Positions 1 to 7,801 of a stretch of DNA of 64,000 nucleotides are shown here, piece after piece (within the stretch, counting starts at the first letter, position 1; the number at the start of each line of letters is the position of its first letter). The notes below the pieces were generated by a model that was not told the origin of the DNA, did no database searches, and worked only from the letters and a program-made list of their open reading frames with translations. The position numbers and the translations under genes are program-made. Origin of the DNA: Streptomyces halobius. GTDB taxonomy: Bacteria > Actinomycetota > Actinomycetes > Streptomycetales > Streptomycetaceae. The DNA is taken from the NCBI RefSeq assembly GCF_023277745.1, contig NZ_CP086322.1, forward strand, positions 5,146,001-5,210,000. Direction: 5' to 3'.

Positions 1-81
1 AGATACGCCCTCCCCATCGGGTGCGCTCTGGCGCGCCTGAGTCGTCGGCTCCGCCTGGCGGGCCGAACGGAGGACACGGCC

Positions 82-537
82 TCAAGGACGGAAGATCATG
101 CAGGTGGTGGTGGCGTGGGCGACCAGCTTGTGCTGGGCGTCCAGCACCTTGCCTTCGGCCGTGGCCGTGCGGCGGCCCGTGTGGATGACGGTGCCTTGGG
201 CGGTCAGTTTCCCGGCGTCCAGGGGCACGGTGCGGATGTAGTTCACCTTGAGTTCGAGGGTGGTGTAGCCGACGCGGGGCGGGAGGGTGGTGTGGACGGC
301 GCAGCCCATCACCGAGTCGAGCAACGTGGCGGCGATGCCGCCGTGCACGGTGCCGAGCGGGTTGGCGTGATCGGGCTTGGTGTTCAGGGACATGACGACG
401 CGTCCCTCTTCCGTCTCGTCGATCTCCATGCCCAACAGGCGTCCTATGGAGGGGAAGGTGGGCTGCTCCTGCTGCTTCTTCTGTGCCCAGCGCAGGAATT
501 CCAGTCCGGACATGGCAGCGGTGTCGGCGGGTGGCAT
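82..537 (-). CDS. PaaI-type hotdog-fold acyl-CoA thioesterase
   Basis: The 151-residue protein looks like a PaaI-family thioesterase, which hydrolyses acyl-CoA or aryl-CoA thioesters in the cytoplasm. The key signature is NPLGTVHGGIAATLLDS near residues 59-75, which contains the HGG motif preceding the active-site helix of the hotdog fold. The ATG at 537 is preceded by GAGGAG at a slightly long spacing; a second ATG at 513 has no ribosome site. It lies 57 bases after the enoyl-CoA hydratase gene on the same strand, so the two are probably co-transcribed and may act on the same acyl-CoA substrates. The substrate is unknown. Confidence 0.85.
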   Translation of the reverse strand: MPPADTAAMSGLEFLRWAQKKQQEQPTFPSIGRLLGMEIDETEEGRVVMSLNTKPDHANPLGTVHGGIAATLLDSVMGCAVHTTLPPRVGYTTLELKVNYIRTVPLDAGKLTAQGTVIHTGRRTATAEGKVLDAQHKLVAHATTTCMIFRP

Positions 538-594
538 GGCGGGTTGTCTCCTCGTTCTCAGGGATTGACGGTGAGTGTGCGGGGCGATCGGGCG

Positions 595-1401
595 TCAGAG
601 TTTGCCGAGGAAGCGGGCGTGGTCGAGTTCGGCCGGGCCGCGGGTCTGGGTGCCGAGTTCGAGCAGGCGGCGGAGGCGTGCCCGGGTCTGTGGGCGGGCC
701 AGGGCGAGCTTGGTCTGCCGCCACTCCTCGGCCAGTGCGTTGCTGTCGGGCAGAGTGATCGGGTCGACCATGCCTTTTGCGGCGGCGACGGCTTCGGGTG
801 GGAAGGAGGCGATCCGGCGGGCGAGGCGGTCGACGAAGGCGTTCAGTTCGGCGTCGGGCAGGGCGCGGTTGATCCAGCCGTAGCGCTCGGCGAGTTCGGC
901 GTCGAAGTCCTCGGCACCAAGAATGATCTCCAGAGCACGGGCCCGGCCGGCCAAGGCGGGGAGCCGCTGGGTGCCGCCGCCTCCGGGGATCAGGCCCACG
1001 CTCACCTCGGGCTGCGCCAGGATGGCCCGCTCGGCGGAGGCGAACCGCATATCGCAGGCCAGGGCGATCTCGCTGCCCGCGCCGCGGGCCCGGCCGGCGA
1101 TCTTGGCGATCGAGACCTTCGGCAGTGCGGCCAGCCGCTGGAGCACCTGCGGCAGGGGCGGCAGGTCGTGCGGAAGGGCCTCGCCCACGGCGGTCAGGTC
1201 CCAGTGCGCGAGGAAGAACTCCGGGTGGGCGCTGTCCAGGACGATGACCTGCACCGCCGCGTCGTCGGCGGCCTCGTCCACCAGGCGGTCCAGGTCGAAG
1301 ACCATGGCCGGGTCGACGAGGTTGATCTCCGGGTTGTCGAAGGTCGCCCACAGGACGCCGTCGGCGACCCGGGTGCGCAGCGTAGTCAGCTCATATCCCA
1401 T
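595..1401 (-). CDS. enoyl-CoA hydratase/isomerase family protein
   Basis: This is a crotonase-fold protein of 268 residues. It has the typical N-terminal strand VLWATFDNPEINLVD, the oxyanion-hole region around IAGRARGAGSEIALACDMRFAS and the segment LIPGGGGTQRLPALAG. The family hydrates or isomerises enoyl-CoA esters. The frame is open to 1515, but the ATG at 1401 has a good GAGGAGCGAG ribosome site and matches the family N-terminus. The gene is divergent from the HxlR regulator, and two CTATC-N5-GATAG palindromes lie between them, so it is probably controlled by that regulator. The exact substrate is not evident. Confidence 0.85.
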   Translation of the reverse strand: MGYELTTLRTRVADGVLWATFDNPEINLVDPAMVFDLDRLVDEAADDAAVQVIVLDSAHPEFFLAHWDLTAVGEALPHDLPPLPQVLQRLAALPKVSIAKIAGRARGAGSEIALACDMRFASAERAILAQPEVSVGLIPGGGGTQRLPALAGRARALEIILGAEDFDAELAERYGWINRALPDAELNAFVDRLARRIASFPPEAVAAAKGMVDPITLPDSNALAEEWRQTKLALARPQTRARLRRLLELGTQTRGPAELDHARFLGKL

Positions 1402-1429
1402 GCCTCGCTCCTCTCCACGCCCCCATTCA

Positions 1430-1533
1430 CTATCTATTCGATAGCTACTGTTTTGAGGATAGCCGCGTGGGGCGGATGCGCAAGCCGGCGCGTCGTCCCT
1501 ACGGTTCGGCGCCATCCGCTATCCGGAAGATAG
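1430..1533. promoter_or_regulatory. paired CTATC-N5-GATAG operators in the divergent promoter
   Basis: Two dyads of identical design lie between the divergent genes: CTATCTATTCGATAG at 1430-1444 and CTATCCGGAAGATAG at 1519-1533. Each half-site is CTATC/GATAG with a 5-base spacer. One sits next to the hydratase start and the other about 50 bases before the HxlR start. This is the layout expected for a dimeric winged-helix repressor that controls both its own gene and the divergent operon. Binding by the adjacent HxlR protein is inferred. Confidence 0.6.
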
Positions 1534-1584
1534 TTACTCTCGGAGGGGGGATGGATGAAGACGAGGGAAAAAGGAGGAGCGCAC

Positions 1585-1938
1585 ATGGACGACGCATTGC
1601 GCCCGTACTGCCCGTACTACGCCAAGGCCGTCGAGATGATCGGACGCCGCTGGGCGGGCGCGGTGCTGCGCGCACTCCTGGCCGGCTCCGCCCGCTTCAA
1701 CGAGATCGCCGCCGCGGTCCCTGGCATGACCGACAAACTGCTCTCCCAGCGACTGAAGGACCTCGAAGCGGACGGACTGATCACCCGACGGGTCCACGGC
1801 ACCACCCCCGTACGGATCGAGTACGCCCTCACCGACAAGGGCGCCGCCCTGGGGCAGGTGCTCCTCGCTCTGAACCGCTGGGCCGTCGAGTGGATCGAGC
1901 TCCCCGAGGAGGCCGGGCGCCCGGCTCGATCCGGCTGA
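1585..1938 (+). CDS. HxlR-family winged-helix transcriptional regulator
   Basis: The 117-residue product shows the HxlR layout: an N-terminal CPYYAKAVEMIGRRWAGAVL segment with the family's early cysteine, a helix-turn-helix around FNEIAAAVPGMTDKLLSQRL, and a wing ending in EYALTDKG. Many members sense electrophiles or quinones through the early cysteine; two cysteine codons fall in the first 10 residues of the conserved start here. The ATG at 1585 follows a strong AAAGGAGG site, so it is preferred over the in-frame ATG at 1555. It probably regulates the divergent hydratase-thioesterase operon and itself. Confidence 0.88.
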   Translation: MDDALRPYCPYYAKAVEMIGRRWAGAVLRALLAGSARFNEIAAAVPGMTDKLLSQRLKDLEADGLITRRVHGTTPVRIEYALTDKGAALGQVLLALNRWAVEWIELPEEAGRPARSG

Positions 1939-2030
1939 CCGTCAGTCCGGCCGGATGTACGGGACTTCGTCGCCGCCCTCTGGGGTCCGGCCCGCTGATC
2001 AATGTCTGCGAATCTGCACGCCTCCATGGT

Positions 2031-2076
2031 CGGGTGATGCAGGTCACGCAAAATGCGGGTCACGATTCGAGGCAAG
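2031..2076. repeat. partial copy of the island right-end repeat
   Basis: The stretch reading GCAGGTCACGCAAAATGCG followed by CACGATTCGAG closely matches 7438-7475, which belongs to the right-end unit before the second att copy. TGGCACG arm repeats are not recognisable here. Apart from this match I see no gene between 1939 and 2186. It suggests that the left-most att copy is itself a scarred island junction, or that this sequence is native to the tRNA-Gly flank. Confidence 0.5.
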
Positions 2077-2186
2077 TCGGCCTGGGGGGTGCTGTCTTCA
2101 CGCGCCGACGGCTCGTCGAGCAGGGCATTCGGGCGAGTTGGGGCACGCGGAGGTCCGGCGATCCCGATAAAGGCCGGGGCAACGAA

Positions 2187-2263
2187 CCAGGCCCAGGTCT
2201 CCGACCTGGGCCTTCGCCATGGAGCGGGTGACGGGAGCCGAACCCGCGCTCCGAGCTTGGGAA
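2187..2263. repeat. att copy A: terminator plus truncated tRNA-Gly 3' end
   Basis: The copy carries the terminator hairpin (2189-2213) and the tRNA-Gly 3' portion at 2220-2263, including encoded CCA and the T-arm, and stops inside the anticodon loop at GAGCTTGGGAA. It differs from the intact tRNA at three positions in the T-arm and anticodon arm, and it lacks the GTCTAGA edge of the other copies. It is the most diverged of six copies and is probably the original displaced tRNA 3' end or an old junction. Confidence 0.8.
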
Positions 2264-3051
2264 TCACAGCGGCTCCGGATGTGTCACTGCAGGTCAGCGG
2301 AGTGTTGTGCTGCCGAGCACGGCCTGCCGGGGGCGTCTGCGCCCCGGTTGCCCGTGGCTGACCGTCCCTACCGGTGCGGCAGTGGTGCGAGGTGGATAAA
2401 TGCCGCTGTGGCCCGGCTGCTAGGAGCCGCCGGACTCACGCGGGCCGAGAAGCCGATAGCCACAGTTGCTCCAGCTCAGCCGACCCGACGGAAACAGGGA
2501 GGCCGGGTTCCAAGCCGTGGTCGGCCTGGGCGGCCGTGCCACGAGCCGCTGATCCGTGCTCGCGTTCACTGGATCGGCCGATTGCATGAGCCGCCGCCGT
2601 CGGCGTCCGATGGCCCGCATAGGCCAACTGTGCGTAAATCGTTCTCATACGGCACGTGTCGTCATCGGTTGTGTGCAGATGGCCCGAGGTTGCCTGGAGG
2701 CGCGGATGAATACGGCCGAAGGTGCGGGGTGGCTGCGCTGATGGCCGACGACCTGGTTGCGGGGACGCTCCGGGCCGGCCGCGGCGATTGGTCGCCTGCG
2801 GGTGGACCGCCGGGGCCGCGCGCCGCCGTCGGTCGGTGTGGCCGCGCCGGGCGGGTGGCAATGCCCTGCATCGGGCGGTTTCCGGGAGCGCACTGCTGCT
2901 TGTGGTGCTGCTGAAGGTGGCGAACCGATACCCCGGTTCCGGCTCTCGGCGGCTATATGCGTGGTACTCACAACCGCTGGCCCACAGGGCCCCGCACGCT
3001 CGCCCACCATGACCGGACGCTGTGCCGGCCGTCATTGAGGAGCACGTTGCG
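2264..3051. other. left end of island 1 with TGGTGCG-class arm repeats
   Basis: The first 190 bases are near-identical in pattern to 23799-24000 after att copy C. Both contain CGGTGCG/TGGTGCG units exactly 11 bases apart (here at 2372 and 2383), followed by GGATAAATGCCGCTGTGGCC. The remaining 600 bases are GC-rich with only overlapping, unconvincing open frames; I recognise no gene. The promoter for the glycosyltransferase pair should lie here. Confidence 0.55.
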
Positions 3052-5889
3052 ATGCCAAAGGATCAGGATCGGCAAAGCCCGCGGGACGAGGAGCCGGTGC
3101 CCGATGTGTCGGTGGTCGTCATCGTCTACAACGATGCCGATCGCCTGCCTCGGGCAGTGCGGTCGGTGCTGGAGCAGTCGCTTCGCAATCTGGAAGTGAT
3201 CGTCGTCGACGACTGCTCGACCGACAGTACGTCGGCTGTCGCGGAGGAGTTGAAGGCGAGCGACCCCCGGGTCCGCTACCTCCGGTTGGCACAGAACAGC
3301 GGGGGGTGCAGTGCACCGCGTAACGCGGGTGTCGCAGTCGCACGGGCGCCGTACGTCATGTTCCTCGACAGCGACGACGAACTCCCCAGGCACTCCTGCA
3401 AATCGCTGCTGCTCACGGCGGAACGGACCGGAGCGGACTTCGTCACCGGCGAGACGACCCGGATTTTCGAGGAGACCCATACCAGCGGGCTGTGGTACCC
3501 GGAACTCTTCGACACCGTGCGCCTCGTCCAAGGAGTGCGCGAGGCGCCGGAGTATTTCCACGACCACCTCTCCACGAACAAGCTGTACCGGGCGGCCTTC
3601 CTCGCTCGCAACGGACTGCGCTTCCCTGAAGGCATCCACTACGAGGACCAACTGTTCACAGCCAGGGCCTTCACACTCGCTCGCAGCTTCGCTGTCGTCC
3701 CATGGCCGGTCTACATTTGGCGACTCGCGGCGGATCCGGCCTCTCTCTCCATCTCCTCCAGCCGCCACAAACTCCAGAACGTGAGGGACCGGGTCGCGGT
3801 GGCCCGACTGATCGACAGCTTCCTCGAAGAGAGCGGAAACGCCGACTTGCGCCCGGCGAAGGACGAGAAGTTTCTCCGTCACGACCTGCGCCTCTACCTC
3901 GGCGACCTCCCCTTCCGCAGTCGGGAGTGGACCGAGCGGTTCGCCGAGGTGGTGACTCCCTATCTTGGTGAGATCACAGCGGAGGCAGTCGGCGCGCTCC
4001 CCCGCGAACAGCGCATCTGCCAGCACCTGTTGCGCTCAGGACGCCTCGACGAGGCGATCGAGTGCGCCCGCAGTCTCGACCGCCCGAGGATCGCCCCTCG
4101 GCGGGTGACCAGGGAGGCGGGACGCGTGTTCTGGGGCCGTTCCGTCCCGGACGGCGACAGCACCGACGCGCTGGACATCAGCGAGTGGCGGCTGGACGAT
4201 CAGCCCTTCGAGTCCGCACCCGTCCGGCACGAGGTGGACACGCTGGCACCGGCAGGCCCCGTGGTGCGCCTGTCGCTCCGTACGTATGACCCGGCGCGCC
4301 TGCTCGCCGACCCGGCGGAGGTGACCGCCCAGATGTGGCTCTCCGCGACCGGTGAACCGCTGAAAATCCCGTTCCGGTACACCCCCGACCCGGGCGAGCC
4401 GGATGTCTACACCGCAGAGATCGAGCTCGACCTCCGTCGCATACCCCTGGGCTCGAAGGGGTTCAAGGGGCGTCGGCATCCCGTAGTGGCGCTCACGCGA
4501 GTGGGCACCACCCGCACCGACATGGTTCTCGCCACGGGCGACGTCCCCGCGCTGTGCGCGCACCTGCCGCTGCACGGCTCGCTCGCCGGGCACGTCGTGC
4601 GGGTGGGGTGCGAAGGCAGGGGCGCGGGACGGCTGGAGTTCACCTGGACGCGGTCCGGCGCGCTGGCCCTCGCCGAGGTCCTGGCGCCTCGCCTGGAGCC
4701 GGTACGCCGCAAGGCCCGTCGGGTGCAGCGCAAGCTCACCGGGCCGGGGGCGAAGGCGATGGCCTATCACGAGCTGCTGAGACTCCCTGTGGACAAGGAG
4801 CTGGTCCTCTTCGAGGCCCTGGAAGGCCACGGCTACGCCGACAGCCCCCGCTACATCTACGAAGAACTGGTCCGTCGAGGGCTGCCGCTACGCCCTGTCT
4901 GGTCCTACTCCGGCGACCGTTCCTCCTTCCCGGACGATGTGCGCCTCGTCGAGCGCGGCAGCTGGGAGTACGTCCGCACCTTGGCCCGGGCCGGCTACTG
5001 GGTGGACTCGCACGGCTTCCCCTCCACCTACGCCAAACGGCCCGAGACCCGCTATCTCCAGACCTGGCACGGGCAGGCGATCAAGTACATGGGCTTCGAC
5101 GCACCGGAGCTGCGCTTCGGCGGCCAGGAGCGGCAGCAGCAGCACCGGGACATGATTTCCCGGTGGGATGTCCTGATCTCGCCCAGTGAAGAATTCGTGC
5201 GGACCTTCGTCCGGGCCAACGAGTTCACCGGTCGGCTGCTGAGGTGCGGACTTCCGCGCAACGACGTGCTCGTGCGCTGGAACGAACCCGAACAGCGCGA
5301 CCGCGCCGCAGCCGTACGCGCCCGGCTGCAGATCCCGGACGGGCGCAAACTGCTCCTCTACGCACCGACCTTCCGTGACGGGGAGCGCGGCACAGGCCGA
5401 TCCATCCGGGTGGACCTGGTGGAATTGGCGGAACTGGTGGAGAGGTCCGGCCGCGAGTGGACCGTGGTCGTGCGTCCCCACTACTACGAACGCTTCGCCA
5501 TACCAAGGGAGTTGGCGCACGTGTTGCGTGACGGCCGCCCGTTCTGCGACATCAACGACCTGCTCCTCGCGTCGGACGCGCTGGTCACCGACTACTCATC
5601 CGTGATGTTCGACTACGCGAACCTGGGGCGTCCCATCCTGCTGTTCACCGACGACTACGAGGAGTACAGCAACAGTTCGCGTGGCATGTACTACAGCCTG
5701 CCCGACATCGCGCCCGGCCCGATGCTGACCACCACGCGGCAACTGGCCGAGGCGCTGCGCGATCTGGACCGCGTACAAGAGGAATGGGCCGACCGGTACG
5801 CCCACTTCCAGACCATGTTCAACACCCACGAAACGGGGCGGGCGAGCAAAACCGTCGTCGACTTGTTCTTCGAAGGTGGCCACCGATGA
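3052..5889 (+). CDS. GT2 glycosyltransferase fused to CDP-glycerol glycerophosphotransferase (TagF-like)
   Basis: This is a 945-residue two-domain enzyme. The N-terminus (about residues 20-250) is a GT-A family 2 domain with VSVVVIVYNDADRLPRAVRS, VIVVDDCSTDS and the metal-binding FLDSDDE. The C-terminus (about 570-945) is a TagF-like glycerophosphotransferase with LQTWHGQAIKYMG, LYAPTFRD, VVRPHY and the SDALVTDYSSVMFDYANLG segment. Such proteins polymerise glycerol phosphate from CDP-glycerol onto wall teichoic-acid or glycan acceptors on the inner membrane face. The ATG at 3052 has GAGGAG upstream; an in-frame GTG at 3022 is possible. The stop overlaps the next gene as ATGA. It is the main cargo of island 1. 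Confidence 0.87.
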   Translation: MPKDQDRQSPRDEEPVPDVSVVVIVYNDADRLPRAVRSVLEQSLRNLEVIVVDDCSTDSTSAVAEELKASDPRVRYLRLAQNSGGCSAPRNAGVAVARAPYVMFLDSDDELPRHSCKSLLLTAERTGADFVTGETTRIFEETHTSGLWYPELFDTVRLVQGVREAPEYFHDHLSTNKLYRAAFLARNGLRFPEGIHYEDQLFTARAFTLARSFAVVPWPVYIWRLAADPASLSISSSRHKLQNVRDRVAVARLIDSFLEESGNADLRPAKDEKFLRHDLRLYLGDLPFRSREWTERFAEVVTPYLGEITAEAVGALPREQRICQHLLRSGRLDEAIECARSLDRPRIAPRRVTREAGRVFWGRSVPDGDSTDALDISEWRLDDQPFESAPVRHEVDTLAPAGPVVRLSLRTYDPARLLADPAEVTAQMWLSATGEPLKIPFRYTPDPGEPDVYTAEIELDLRRIPLGSKGFKGRRHPVVALTRVGTTRTDMVLATGDVPALCAHLPLHGSLAGHVVRVGCEGRGAGRLEFTWTRSGALALAEVLAPRLEPVRRKARRVQRKLTGPGAKAMAYHELLRLPVDKELVLFEALEGHGYADSPRYIYEELVRRGLPLRPVWSYSGDRSSFPDDVRLVERGSWEYVRTLARAGYWVDSHGFPSTYAKRPETRYLQTWHGQAIKYMGFDAPELRFGGQERQQQHRDMISRWDVLISPSEEFVRTFVRANEFTGRLLRCGLPRNDVLVRWNEPEQRDRAAAVRARLQIPDGRKLLLYAPTFRDGERGTGRSIRVDLVELAELVERSGREWTVVVRPHYYERFAIPRELAHVLRDGRPFCDINDLLLASDALVTDYSSVMFDYANLGRPILLFTDDYEEYSNSSRGMYYSLPDIAPGPMLTTTRQLAEALRDLDRVQEEWADRYAHFQTMFNTHETGRASKTVVDLFFEGGHR

Positions 5890-7052
5890 ACCGTCACATC
5901 CGTCACACCGGAAGCCCCCGCAATGTCTTCATCATCGGCATCGACGTCGATTCGATGGGCGGATCGCAGCGCGTGCTGCACACCCTCGCCCAGGGCTTCG
6001 CCGAGCGCAACCATCGCATCGACCTCATCGGTATCCGCCCGAGCTCCGAGCCGCACCGGTACCACGAAACGCCGGCGTACCGGCACACCACCCTCTACAG
6101 CCGTCCCCCGGACCCGCCCTGGCACGCCAGGCGCCTCGGTGAGCGGCTCAGTCCGGCCCAGCTGCGCCGCGCCCGCGCCGCCCGCGCCGAACGAGACCGG
6201 GCACGGACGCGTCTGAGGGTCCGGTTCGGCGCCGTGGAGGACGGTTACCTCATCATCGGCTCGCCCTGGGCCGCGGACTGGCTCGCCGGGGTGAGGTGGC
6301 CGCATCTCAAGGGCATCGGCCAGTACCACGAGTCGTTCCTCCAGGCCCAGGATTCGGCGAACCTCCGCCTGATTCACCGTCACTACCCCCGGCTGGAGAA
6401 ATCGGTCTTCCTCAGCGAGGGCGATGCCGCCGAATTCCAAGCACGGCACCTGCCGAACGCCGACGTCATTCCGAACCCGCTGCCCTTCCACATCGAAGCA
6501 CCGGCCCCGCTGAACACGCAGCGCATCGGGGCAGTGGGCCGCCTGGATGCGGTCAAACGACTGGACCGGCTGATCGACGCGTTCGCTACCGCCTGCGCCG
6601 ATCGGCCCGACTGGGAACTTCACCTCTTCGGCGAGGGCCCCCAGGAAGCCACGCTGCGCGAGCACGCCACCCGCCTCGGTCTCGGCGAGCGGGTCCGCTT
6701 CCGCGGAAGCGTCAAGGACATGGCCGCCGCTTACCGAGAACTGTCGGTCCTGGCGCTCACCAGCGAGCGCGAGGGACGGCCCATGGCACTCGCGGAGGCG
6801 GCCGGCTGCGGCGTGCCCTGTGTGAGCTTCGACCTGTCCGCAGGAGTACGGGAGCTCATCGACGACGGCCGCACCGGCACGTTGGTGCAGCCCGGCGACA
6901 CCACCGCATTCGCCGCCGGGCTACGGCCCCTCGTCGACGACACGGCATTGCGCAAGCGTTACGGCGAAGCAGCACGCGACCACGTCGCCTCACTCGAACT
7001 GCCCGTCGTACTCGACCGCTGGGAGGCGCTGTTCGACGAGATAGACCGCTAG
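5886..7052 (+). CDS. family 4 glycosyltransferase
   Basis: This GT-B fold enzyme of 388 residues carries the glycosyltransferase group 1 signature in its C-terminal half: IGAVGRLDAVKRLDRLIDAF, LHLFGEGPQE, then TSEREGRPMALAEAAGCGVP with the EX7E pattern and the nucleotide-binding loop. The start overlaps the preceding gene (ATGA), so the two are translationally coupled. It probably decorates or primes the same cell-surface polymer as the TagF-like partner. Donor sugar and acceptor are not predictable here. Confidence 0.85.
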   Translation: MNRHIRHTGSPRNVFIIGIDVDSMGGSQRVLHTLAQGFAERNHRIDLIGIRPSSEPHRYHETPAYRHTTLYSRPPDPPWHARRLGERLSPAQLRRARAARAERDRARTRLRVRFGAVEDGYLIIGSPWAADWLAGVRWPHLKGIGQYHESFLQAQDSANLRLIHRHYPRLEKSVFLSEGDAAEFQARHLPNADVIPNPLPFHIEAPAPLNTQRIGAVGRLDAVKRLDRLIDAFATACADRPDWELHLFGEGPQEATLREHATRLGLGERVRFRGSVKDMAAAYRELSVLALTSEREGRPMALAEAAGCGVPCVSFDLSAGVRELIDDGRTGTLVQPGDTTAFAAGLRPLVDDTALRKRYGEAARDHVASLELPVVLDRWEALFDEIDR

Positions 7053-7345
7053 CCTCCGCGTTTCACTTGCGGCGCGCCCGCATGGCGAGGGCGCTGCCCC
7101 TCGCCCGGCATCGGGCGAGGGGTGACAGTGGATGGGGCTTGAGTGGATGACTTTCGCAAGCGTCCCGATGTGGTTCCCCGCTGTTGTGCCCAGCTCTCCA
7201 GTGTGATGCGGCAGGCGTGGTCGAGGTGGCGCACCTCGGAGAGGTCGAGTTCGACCGGGAGGTTGTGGGGGAGCGCTTCGAGGGTTTCGCGCATGCGGGG
7301 CAGCCGGAGGAAGGTGGCGGACCCGGTGAGGGTGACGAGGAGCCG
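7049..7345 (-). pseudogene. STAS-domain remnant of a SulP-type anion transporter
   Basis: The frame encodes VTLTGSATFLRLPRM, then VELDLSEVRHLDHACRITLESW. This resembles the C-terminal STAS domain of SulP family transporters, where a GPATFL...LP and IDHAC...L pattern is common. All membrane segments are missing, and the upstream end runs directly into the island right-end repeat at about 7350. I therefore read it as a truncated 3' gene end trapped at the island border, not a working gene. Confidence 0.6.
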
Positions 7346-7349
7346 GCCG

Positions 7350-7567
7350 TCGGTCGGTCGTCGTACCCGCCTCGACTGCGCCAATGCCAGGGGAGTGTTC
7401 GCAGGTGCATCGTTGCAGACCACTCAGTGGCACGGGACGCAGGTCACGCAAAATGCGACTCATGATTCGAGATAACGGCCGGTCGAATCATCGGAGGGGC
7501 TTGCGGATGCCAACTCCGTGCATTAATCGGCCCCTTATGGCACGCGAATGGCACGCGACCCAAAAAG
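7350..7567. repeat. right-end unit of island 1 with TGGCACG arm repeats
   Basis: About 215 bases are shared in outline with 23473-23707, 52631-52850 and, for its last part, 61175-61330. Conserved blocks include GTGTTCGCAGGTGCATCGTT, GCTTGCGGATGCCAACTC and CTTATGGCACGCG. Two TGGCACGCGA units lie at 7538 and 7549, an 11-base step. A 9-base inverted repeat ATGATTCGA/TCGAATCAT lies at 7462-7470 and 7483-7491. The unit directly abuts the att core and probably contains integrase arm sites. Confidence 0.7.
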
Positions 7568-7658
7568 GTCTAGACAACAAGTAAGGCCCAGGTCACTGAC
7601 CTGGGCCTTCGCTATGGAGCGGGTGACGGGAATCGAACCCGCGCTCTGAGCTTGGGAA
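7568..7658. repeat. att copy B (91 bp: GTCTAGA edge, terminator, tRNA-Gly 3' part)
   Basis: The block runs from GTCTAGAC to GAGCTTGGGAA. It holds a terminator hairpin at 7583-7609 (stem AAGGCCCAGG) and the last 44 bases of a tRNA-Gly gene at 7615-7658, identical over the T-arm to the intact gene at 61378-61451. It lacks the D-arm and 5' acceptor strand, so it is not a functional tRNA. It marks the junction of islands 1 and 2. The left-end region after it, to about 7800, is similar to other left ends but has lost clear arm repeats. Confidence 0.88.
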
Positions 7659-7801
7659 TCCTGTGGCGGGAGGGTGCCATGCGCGGCCCTGGCCTGTGAA
7701 AACGTCCACCTTCGTGCATGGCGGACCGCTTGATTGTTGTCCGTTGGTGACCGCTGTATACCGTCTTCAGCGACTCGGTCGCCCATTCCGGTACCGGCTT
7801 C

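Noticed and set aside
115..1533. Long rightward open frame opposite the thioesterase and hydratase genes
   Set aside because: High-GC antisense shadow; its translation has no domain pattern, and the leftward frames encode clear enzymes. The same applies to the 671-codon frame at 13043-15058 and similar ones.
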